A DNA stretch of 64,000 bases from JADLCB01 sp964398315 (GTDB lineage: Bacteria; Planctomycetota; Phycisphaerae; Tepidisphaerales; Tepidisphaeraceae): positions 97,194 to 161,193 of the forward strand of contig CAYNMV010000003.1 in NCBI GenBank assembly GCA_964398315.1, read 5' to 3'. Positions 57,713 through 64,000 of the stretch are shown here, piece after piece; the first letter of the stretch is position 1, and the number at the start of each line of letters is the position of its first letter. The translations under genes and the position numbers were made by a program. Under the pieces are notes generated by a model. That model saw nothing but the letters and a program-made list of their open reading frames with translations. It searched no databases and was not told the origin of the DNA.

Positions 57713-59220
57713 TGCCCGCGACGCTTGTTGCCAACCTACTCCCGTCCGCTCGGTCTCCCCGAACCGCCCAGCGCTCGAGTTCAGCCGCCCCCGGTGCCCC
57801 CGGCGATGATTTTGTCGCCGTACTGAGCGAGGCCCGTCAGGCCGATCGCCCGATCGCCCGCACCCCCGAGCCAGCCGCACCGCAGCAGCCCAGGCGTGCT
57901 CAGAGTGCTGCCGGCGACAAGGCGGCCGAGGCCAGGCGGTCCCGCGATCGGCAGGCACAGCCCACCGATACAGCCGATCAGCCCACGCCAGCGGCACACA
58001 CCAGTGAATCGACCGCGGAAGATGAAGTGTTGCTGCCGGCAGTCGATGAAACGCCGTCGGTGGATGTGGTGACCGAGCCGGAACTGGCCGACGATGAGCC
58101 AGACGACCTCGCACTGGCGGAGGCGGCCATTGATCCAGCACTGCTGCCACTGCCGCAGGCACTGGACATGGCTGCGGTGGAGGGTGAAACAGTCGCCGAT
58201 GAGTCGCAGGCCGATGCGCCGACAGCGCAGGCCGCGCCACAGCCGGTACCGGCGCGCCTGCGCATCGTGCCCAAGGCGGCCGAAGAGCAGGCTGCCCCGG
58301 AAGGTGCGGTTGAAGATGGAGCGGAGACTCCGCAGCAGGAATCTGCGGCCATTGATCTGAGCGAGCTGGGGGAGGCGGAGATGGAGGATCTGGCCGCGCC
58401 CGAGAAGCCGGTCATTCTGCCACAGGGCGCAGCGGCGGGATCATCTGCCCGCACACAGCAGGCCGCGGCCACCACGCCCGCCCGCACGCCCCAGGAGATG
58501 GCGGCGGGAGAGGCCCTGCCGGCCACCGCGCAGGAGCAGCCAGCGCAACGGGATGGGCAGGACACATCCAACGGGACGATGCAACGGCCACCCACCAGCG
58601 CGGCCCCGGAAGCCCTGGTGGCCGATGAAGCGCCGACGGAGGCATTCGACACGAAACTGGACAGCACAGATCCACCCTCAACCGAGCCATCCTCCGCCGG
58701 CGGTGAGGGTGCAACGGCCCGCACACAGCAGACCCTCGAGCGCCCGGTTGTCCGGCACGAAGCCCCTGCACCGCTGCGCCAGTTCGTCCAGGAAAATCAC
58801 GAGCGGATCGTCAACGCCGTGCGCACGCAGATTCTGCCGAATGGCGGATCGATGCAGATCCGGCTCTCGCCCGGCGACCTGGGGCAGATGCAGATCACCG
58901 TGCAGGTGGTGGATGGCGCTCTCTCGGCCACGTTCCTTACCAGCAGCGATGATGCCACCCGCCTGCTCAGCCACAGCCTCACGCAGCTCAAGAGCGCCCT
59001 GGAAACCCAGGGCGTCAATGTCGAGCGCATCCAGGTGGCGCAGGCCCCGCGCGAGCCGCACGCAGCGCGCCATGATGATGGCCAGCCGCAACAGCGCGAC
59101 AACCCCTCCCGCCAGCAGCAGCAGGAAACCATGCAGCAGGAACAGCAGCGCCGGCATCTCCTGAACCGCATGTGGCAGCGCATGGTCGACGGCGGTGACC
59201 CGCTTGACCTCGTAGCGTAG
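57712..59220 (+). CDS. fliK: Flagellar hook-length control protein FliK
   Basis: FliK measures hook length and switches export specificity. The 502-residue protein is Ala/Pro/Glu-rich and disordered for 340 residues; the C-terminal domain has LRQFVQENHERIVNAVRTQI, the signature GGSMQIRLSPGDLGQMQI, and LLSHSLTQLKSALETQGVNV, all typical of Flg_hook. It ends in a Gln/Arg-rich tail. Its ATG overlaps the MotE-like stop by one base (TGATG). It is the last flagellar gene visible in the block. Confidence 0.93.
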   Translation: MPATLVANLLPSARSPRTAQRSSSAAPGAPGDDFVAVLSEARQADRPIARTPEPAAPQQPRRAQSAAGDKAAEARRSRDRQAQPTDTADQPTPAAHTSESTAEDEVLLPAVDETPSVDVVTEPELADDEPDDLALAEAAIDPALLPLPQALDMAAVEGETVADESQADAPTAQAAPQPVPARLRIVPKAAEEQAAPEGAVEDGAETPQQESAAIDLSELGEAEMEDLAAPEKPVILPQGAAAGSSARTQQAAATTPARTPQEMAAGEALPATAQEQPAQRDGQDTSNGTMQRPPTSAAPEALVADEAPTEAFDTKLDSTDPPSTEPSSAGGEGATARTQQTLERPVVRHEAPAPLRQFVQENHERIVNAVRTQILPNGGSMQIRLSPGDLGQMQITVQVVDGALSATFLTSSDDATRLLSHSLTQLKSALETQGVNVERIQVAQAPREPHAARHDDGQPQQRDNPSRQQQQETMQQEQQRRHLLNRMWQRMVDGGDPLDLVA

Positions 59221-59275
59221 CGCTGGCCGCCTCCGGGCTGGTGAAGCACAAATAGCCGGTGATGGATGCTTGTAT

Positions 59276-59304
59276 TTGACCGTGGCCCAGTCGTGCTGTC
59301 TGAT
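59276..59304 (+). promoter_or_regulatory. Promoter TTGACC-17-TCTGAT before the DUF4105 gene
   Basis: TTGACC (59276-59281) and TCTGAT (59299-59304), 17-base spacer. The -10 ends 8 bases before ATG 59313, with no SD between. This is the best two-box example of a leaderless-type start in the window. Confidence 0.45.
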
Positions 59305-59312
59305 GGGATGCG

Positions 59313-60734
59313 ATGTGGCGACTTGTGGTGTTGATCGCGCTTGCGCCGGCGGTGCTGCTGGGACAGACAACCCGGCCGGCGGCCGGTGAGCTGCGCATTG
59401 CGCTGATGACCATCGGGCCGGGGCCGGCGGCCTACGAGAAGTTCGGGCATAACCAGATCTGGGTCCACGATCCCATCGCCGGAACCGACATCGCCTACAA
59501 CTACGGCGTCTTCGACTTCGAGCAGGAAAACTTCATCTGGCGGTTTATCCAGGGGCGGATGCTCTACCGCTGCGAGGCGGTCGATGCCGGGTGGATCAGC
59601 AAGGCATACCGGGAAGCATACCCGGATCGGGCCCTGCATCTATCGGCTGACCAGTGGCTGGCGCTGGATTACATCGCGCAGGGACGGGCGGTGTGGGTGC
59701 AGGAACTGGACCTGCTGCCGGATCAGGCGCGGGCGCTGGCCGATTTCCTCGCGTGGAACGCCCGGCCGGAGAATAACCAGTACCGCTACGACTATTACCG
59801 CGATAACTGCTCCACCCGCGTGCGCGACGCCCTGGACCGTGATGATGTGCTGGGCGGGCGCATCGCCCAGCACCTGCGGGGCCAGCCGACAGGGACGACC
59901 TATCGCTGGCACACCCGGCGGCTGACACGCGTGGATCTGCCGCTGTACGCCGGCCTGTACGCGGTGCTGGGCCAGCCCGTGGATGAGCCGATCGACGCCT
60001 GGGAGGAAACGTTCCTGCCGCTGAAGCTGATGGAACGGCTGCGGGAAGTGGAGATCGTCGACACGGCAGGCAATGCGCGGCCGCTGGTCAGGCGGGAGTA
60101 TGAGCTCTATCCGGCCAATCCGTCGACCGAAGCGCTGGTGCGGATCGAGCCCGAGTCGCCGCCCAGGACGTTCTGGTTTGGAGCGCTCATGCTGGGGGTG
60201 TTCCTGGGGACGCTGATCGCGGCGATAGGGCGGCTCAGCCCACGGCACAGAACCGCGCAAATCCTGATGGCTGTGCTGATCGGGGGCTGGTCGCTGCTGG
60301 CGGGGGTTGGCGGGGCAATCGGGACCTGGGCGTGGTTTACCGATCACACCGTGGCGTACTGGAATGAAAACTGGCTGCAATGCAACCCGTTGTCGCTGGG
60401 GCTGGTGGTGGTCGGGCCGTGGGTGGCGATCACACGGCCGCATCGCCGACAGGAGGGCACGGCCCAGGGCGGCTGGCGGGTGTTTGGCGTGGCGTACTGG
60501 CTCAGTGCCGCGGTGGTGGGCTTGAGCGTGCTGGGGCTGATCGGGCAGGTGCTGCCGGGGATGGACCAGGTGAACGGCGAGGTGCTCTGCCTGACGGTGC
60601 CGATGCACCTGGGCGTGTTTGCCGCCATCCGGGCACGCGGCCGGCGGCTGGGTGCGATGGAGCCGGCAGCATCGCCGCAGGCGGCGGGTGCGCTTGATTC
60701 GGCCGGCGGTGGGGCGGATAATCGGGTGCGATGA
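59313..60734 (+). CDS. Lnb-type (DUF4105) periplasmic-domain membrane protein
   Basis: A 473-residue protein with a signal sequence (WRLVVLIALAPAVLLGQ), an N-terminal periplasmic DUF4105 domain to about residue 200 with YEKFGHNQIWV (conserved His), NYGVFDF and YDYYRDNCSTRVRDALD (conserved Asn-Cys), then from about 285 five membrane helices. DUF4105 is the catalytic domain of Lnb, the lipoprotein intramolecular transacylase of some Firmicutes; whether the planctomycete relative does the same is unknown. The many lipoproteins in the window are compatible but not evidence. Monocistronic. Confidence 0.88.
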   Translation: MWRLVVLIALAPAVLLGQTTRPAAGELRIALMTIGPGPAAYEKFGHNQIWVHDPIAGTDIAYNYGVFDFEQENFIWRFIQGRMLYRCEAVDAGWISKAYREAYPDRALHLSADQWLALDYIAQGRAVWVQELDLLPDQARALADFLAWNARPENNQYRYDYYRDNCSTRVRDALDRDDVLGGRIAQHLRGQPTGTTYRWHTRRLTRVDLPLYAGLYAVLGQPVDEPIDAWEETFLPLKLMERLREVEIVDTAGNARPLVRREYELYPANPSTEALVRIEPESPPRTFWFGALMLGVFLGTLIAAIGRLSPRHRTAQILMAVLIGGWSLLAGVGGAIGTWAWFTDHTVAYWNENWLQCNPLSLGLVVVGPWVAITRPHRRQEGTAQGGWRVFGVAYWLSAAVVGLSVLGLIGQVLPGMDQVNGEVLCLTVPMHLGVFAAIRARGRRLGAMEPAASPQAAGALDSAGGGADNRVR

Positions 60735-60903
60735 ACCATCGTCCGGTCCTTATGATGGCGATGCGCTAGGGGCATCAGGGTTCGGAACCCGAATGCTGAG
60801 CGTCCTCTGGCCTACGTTGCGCATCATGGGATGGCACGATGGTTTTTCCTTTGATTGCGGGGGGAGCGCGGCGGCACCGCTGCCGCTGAAGATGAGACGA
60901 GCA

Positions 60904-62445
60904 ATGGCGAAGACTTTTTATATCACGACACCCATCTACTACCCCAACGCCGAGCCTCACCTGGGGCACGTGTACACCACCATCTGCGCCGATGCGGTGG
61001 CGCGGTATCACAAGCTCAAGGGGGATGACACCTGGTTTCTCACCGGCACCGATGAGCACGGGATCAAGATGGTGAAGACGGCTGAGTCGCAGGGCACGAC
61101 ACCGGCCGAACTGGTTGAGCGGAACGTGCCGATCTTCACCAGCCTGTGGCGCGAGCTGAAGATCTGCAACGATGACTTCATCCGCACCACCTCCGATCGC
61201 CACAAGGCGGGGGTCAAGGCGATTGTCGAGAAGATGCTCGCCAATGATGACATTTATCTCGGCTCATATGAAGGATGGTATGACGAGGGGCAGGAGGAGT
61301 TCGTCACCGAGACGGCGGCCAAGGAGCAGGGCTACAAGTCGGCTGTCTCGGATCGGCCGCTGGTGCGCTACAAGGAGCCGACTTACTTCTTCCGCCTGAA
61401 AAAATACGCCGCCCAGGTGCAGCAGCACATCGAGCGCCATCCCGAGTTCATCCAGCCCGAGGCCCGGCGCAACGAGGTGCTGAGCAAGCTGAAGGCGGGG
61501 GTTGAGGACCTGTCGATCAGCCGGGCGACGCTGAAGTGGGGCATTCCGCTGCCGCATGACCCGGAGCACGTGATCTACGTCTGGATCGATGCGCTGAGCA
61601 ACTACATCACCGCCCTTGGGTATGGGCAGAACGATGATGCCCGCTACCGCAGGTACTGGCCGGGCGTGCACCTGATCGGCAAGGAGATCCTCTGGTTCCA
61701 CACGGTTTACTGGCCGGCGATGCTGCTGAGCATCGGCGAGCCGCTGCCGAAGCAGGTCTTCGCCCATGGCTGGTGGACGGCCGAGGGCAAGAAGATGAGC
61801 AAGTCGATGGGCAACTTCATCGACCTCGAGAAGCTACGAGCGGTGATTCGCGATTACAGCCTGGATGCCCTGCGCTACTACCTGCTCACGGCGGCGCCGT
61901 TCGGCAATGACCTGAACTGGACGGATGCGGATTTTCATAAATCCTTCAACGAGCTGGCCAACGTGGTGGGCAATTGCCTGAACCGCGTGCTGAAGATGAC
62001 CGGCAAGTATCGCGGCGGTGTGCTGCCGCCCGCCACGCCGCTGGAGCAGATCGACTTTGACCTGGAAGCGCGTTCCACCGCGCTGGTGGGGCAGGTGGAA
62101 GCGGCGTATGAGTCGATCGAACTGCAACAGGCCGCGTGGCTGCCGATCGAGCTGGCGCGGGCGACCAACGGATACATCGATGCCACCGAGCCGTTCAAGC
62201 TGGCCAAAGACGAATCGAAGCGCGAACGGCTGGACACGGTGTTGAATCTTGCCTGCCAGGCGATCTACCGGGCACTGGTCGCGTTGCTGCCGGTGCTGCC
62301 GGAGAAAGCGGCCGACGGGCTGCGGCAGCTCGGGGTATCGATCGAGGGCAAGACACTGGAAGCGCTGTTTGCCGAGCCACTCCAGCCCGGCCACCAGCTT
62401 GGGGAAGGCTCCCCGTTGTTCCCGAAAATCGAGGCGAAGAAGTAG
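60904..62445 (+). CDS. metG: Methionyl-tRNA synthetase
   Basis: MetG charges tRNA-Met. The 513-residue protein is the short form: HIGH-class motif PHLGH at 18-22, GTDEHGIK, the connective segment EGWYDEGQEEFVTE without zinc-binding cysteines, HVIYVWIDALSNY, and KMSKS at 297-301. It lacks the C-terminal tRNA-binding EMAP-like domain. The frame is open upstream to 60619, but family homology starts at ATG 60904 (MAKTFYITTPIYYP). It stands 87 bases before the glycosyltransferase gene. Confidence 0.96.
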   Translation: MAKTFYITTPIYYPNAEPHLGHVYTTICADAVARYHKLKGDDTWFLTGTDEHGIKMVKTAESQGTTPAELVERNVPIFTSLWRELKICNDDFIRTTSDRHKAGVKAIVEKMLANDDIYLGSYEGWYDEGQEEFVTETAAKEQGYKSAVSDRPLVRYKEPTYFFRLKKYAAQVQQHIERHPEFIQPEARRNEVLSKLKAGVEDLSISRATLKWGIPLPHDPEHVIYVWIDALSNYITALGYGQNDDARYRRYWPGVHLIGKEILWFHTVYWPAMLLSIGEPLPKQVFAHGWWTAEGKKMSKSMGNFIDLEKLRAVIRDYSLDALRYYLLTAAPFGNDLNWTDADFHKSFNELANVVGNCLNRVLKMTGKYRGGVLPPATPLEQIDFDLEARSTALVGQVEAAYESIELQQAAWLPIELARATNGYIDATEPFKLAKDESKRERLDTVLNLACQAIYRALVALLPVLPEKAADGLRQLGVSIEGKTLEALFAEPLQPGHQLGEGSPLFPKIEAKK

Positions 62446-62532
62446 GTGGAGCGGGCGCGGCCGGCTTGGCCAAACCGGCCGGTGTGACTACTATCGCCCC
62501 TTCTCACTTGCGCAGGAGAGGCCAAGTTACGC

Positions 62533-63363
62533 ATGACTGATACGATGACAGACGTTTCCGCGCCCGCCATGGCCGGCGAGGGCATGCCCCAGGTTGACAA
62601 GCCACGGCACCACACCGATGGGCCGCTGCGCCGTGAACGCCGCAAGGTGCACAAGGTTTCGATCGTGATCCCCGTCTACAACGAGCAGGACACGGTGCAG
62701 GAACTGGTGGAGCTGGTGGTACGTGCGCCCCTGCCCGGTGGACTCGAGCGCGAGATCATCTGCGTCAACGACTGTTCCAAAGACAACACGAAAGAGCGGC
62801 TCGATGCGCTGCCGGCGATGTTCCCGGACTGCCCGTTCCAGATCGTTCACAAGCCACAGAACCAGGGAAAGGGCGCAGCCCTGCGGGATGGGTTCAGGCT
62901 GGCAACCGGCGATGTGATCCTGATCCAGGATGCCGATCTGGAATACGATCCGAACGATTACCGCAAGCTGCTCCAGCCGATCGTGGAGGACCGGGCCGAT
63001 GTGGTCTACGGCTCACGCTTCATCGGCGAGCCGCATCGGGTGCTCTACTTCTGGCATACGGTGGGGAACAAGTTTCTGACAATGCTCAGCAACATGTTCA
63101 CCAACCTGAACCTGACGGACATGGAAGTCTGCTACAAGGTCTTCCGCAAGTCGGTGCTGGATCGGATCGACCTGGTCTGCGATCGCTTCGGCTTTGAGCC
63201 GGAGGTGACGGCCAAGATCGCCAAGCTCCGCCCGCGCATCCGCATCTTCGAGGTGGGCATCAGCTACTACGGCCGCAGCTACGAAGAAGGCAAGAAAATT
63301 ACCTGGAAGGATGGAATCAAGGCCATCCTGACGATCATCCGATTTGGAATAGGCAACCGATAG
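62533..63363 (+). CDS. Glycosyltransferase family 2
   Basis: A 276-residue soluble GT-A enzyme. After 40 disordered residues it has VSIVIPVYNEQDTVQELVEL, CVNDCSKDNTKE, PQNQGKGAALRDGF and the metal-binding DAD in LIQDADLEYDPND; then VYGSRF and TDMEVCYKVFRK. It resembles polyprenol-phosphate hexose transferases that feed cell-surface glycan synthesis. No C-terminal membrane helix is present. It precedes a UDP-glucuronate decarboxylase gene, suggesting a shared polysaccharide role. AGGAGAGG lies 12 bases before ATG. Confidence 0.93.
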   Translation: MTDTMTDVSAPAMAGEGMPQVDKPRHHTDGPLRRERRKVHKVSIVIPVYNEQDTVQELVELVVRAPLPGGLEREIICVNDCSKDNTKERLDALPAMFPDCPFQIVHKPQNQGKGAALRDGFRLATGDVILIQDADLEYDPNDYRKLLQPIVEDRADVVYGSRFIGEPHRVLYFWHTVGNKFLTMLSNMFTNLNLTDMEVCYKVFRKSVLDRIDLVCDRFGFEPEVTAKIAKLRPRIRIFEVGISYYGRSYEEGKKITWKDGIKAILTIIRFGIGNR

Positions 63364-63471
63364 GAAGTTTTGGCATGCGAATGTCAGTGCCCAGGCCCGC
63401 CCGACCAGCCCGGCCCAGGACGCGATGCCATGACTGAACCCTGAACACCAGACTCCAAACGCCAAAAACCT

Positions 63472-64000
63472 ATGCGTATCCTCATTTCCGGCGGCGCCGG
63501 TTTTCTCGCCTCCCACCTGACTGACCTGCTCCTGGAGCAGGGCCACCAGGTCATTGGCATCGACAACTACATCACCGGCAAGCGCGAGAACATCGCCCAC
63601 CTGAAAGGCGCTGCCGGCTACAGCTTCATCGAGCATGATGTGATCCAGCCGCTGGAGATCGACGGGCCGATCGACCGCATCTACCACATGGCCAGCCCGG
63701 CCAGCCCCATCGGCTACGTGAAGCACCAGATCGCCACGCTGAAGGTCAACAGCCAGGGCACGTGGAACCTGCTGGAACTGGCCGAGCGGAAGGGGGCGCG
63801 CTTCCTGATGGCCAGCACCAGCGAGTGTTACGGCGATCCGGCGGTCCATCCGCAGCCCGAAAGCTACTGGGGCAATGTCAACCCGATCGGCATGCGCAGC
63901 ATGTACGATGAAGCCAAGCGCTTCAGCGAGGCCTGCACCATGGCCTACCACCGCGAGCGCGGCGTGGATACCCGCATCATCCGCATCTTCAACACCTACG
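63472..64000 (+). CDS. UDP-glucuronate decarboxylase (UDP-xylose synthase), 5' part
   Basis: The gene runs off the right edge; 176 codons are visible. It is an extended SDR: GGAGFLASHLTDLLL (NAD-binding), DNYITGKRENIAHLKG, YHMASPASPIGYVKH, MASTSECYGDP and YDEAKRFSEA (catalytic Tyr and Lys), all typical of UXS. It converts UDP-glucuronate to UDP-xylose. GT2 lies 108 bases upstream on the same strand. No SD sequence is obvious before ATG 63472. Confidence 0.93.
   Translation, partial: MRILISGGAGFLASHLTDLLLEQGHQVIGIDNYITGKRENIAHLKGAAGYSFIEHDVIQPLEIDGPIDRIYHMASPASPIGYVKHQIATLKVNSQGTWNLLELAERKGARFLMASTSECYGDPAVHPQPESYWGNVNPIGMRSMYDEAKRFSEACTMAYHRERGVDTRIIRIFNTY

Noticed and set aside
60901..62445. 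Missing zinc cysteines in MetRS as a novelty
   Set aside because: Zinc-free connective segments are known in many bacterial MetRS enzymes, so this is ordinary variation.
1..64000. tRNA, rRNA, CRISPR, IS element or prophage
   Set aside because: I looked for TPsiC-like GTTCGAATC segments, repeat-spacer patterns, transposase motifs and phage genes and saw none; a dedicated search could still find a short RNA.

Overview
The window is a GC-rich, gene-dense bacterial chromosome segment. It carries dethiobiotin, CMP-KDO, isoprenoid, queuosine and flagellar genes, several DUF families and secreted or lipoprotein genes that I associate with Planctomycetota, and two kinds of intergenic repeat I also associate with that phylum. 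My best guess is a flagellated planctomycete of the class Phycisphaerae; this is inference from gene style, with no 16S or marker phylogeny behind it. KdsB implies a Gram-negative outer membrane. I saw no tRNA, rRNA, CRISPR array, phage or insertion sequence.

Layout. 1-9.2 kb: end of bioA, then bioD, two tiny membrane-protein genes, a lipoprotein, an SDR dehydrogenase, a DUF6655-like lipoprotein, a very large AsmA-like protein and a diguanylate cyclase. 9.2-12.1 kb: xseB, a small unknown gene, a DUF1848 radical-SAM-like gene and a low-complexity secreted protein. 12.2-18.5 kb: a complete Mrp Na+/H+ antiporter operon with mrpA and mrpB fused, then C, D, E, F and G. 18.6-22.8 kb: a SnoaL-like gene with a TetR regulator behind a near-consensus promoter, a secreted unknown and a DUF4832 glycosidase-like protein. 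22.8-30.1 kb: housekeeping genes obg, csp, ispF, kdsB and pyrG, with an NtrB/NtrC-like pair between csp and ispF. 30.1-35.5 kb: a tandem PTPS/QueD protein, DUF1992, queG, a paralogous membrane-protein pair and an anSME-type radical SAM protein with a SEC-C tail. 35.6-43.6 kb: a GH113-like protein, a pseudo-receiver GGDEF operon, an Ala/Gly-rich lipoprotein, a Crp/Fnr regulator with candidate operators, a secreted protein and a BatA-domain protein.

43.9-59.2 kb is a flagellar block: TPR protein, FlgN-like chaperone, FlrB-like kinase, FlrC-like sigma-54 activator, then flgB, flgC, fliE, fliF, fliG, a lipoprotein, fliH, fliI, fliJ, a MotE-like gene and fliK. A sigma-54-like promoter sits before flgB, downstream of the activator gene. 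59.3-64 kb holds an Lnb-like (DUF4105) membrane protein, metG, a family 2 glycosyltransferase and the start of a UDP-glucuronate decarboxylase gene.

Two patterns stand out. First, at least six genes without a Shine-Dalgarno sequence have a TAnnnT hexamer ending exactly 7 bases before ATG, and several more have one 6-9 bases before it. That is the geometry of leaderless mRNAs. Second, the gaps between the flagellar genes from flgB to the MotE-like gene, where they exceed about 50 bases, contain inverted repeats, several as crossing or mutually exclusive pairs. Gene calls come from reading the translations and motifs; no database search was run.
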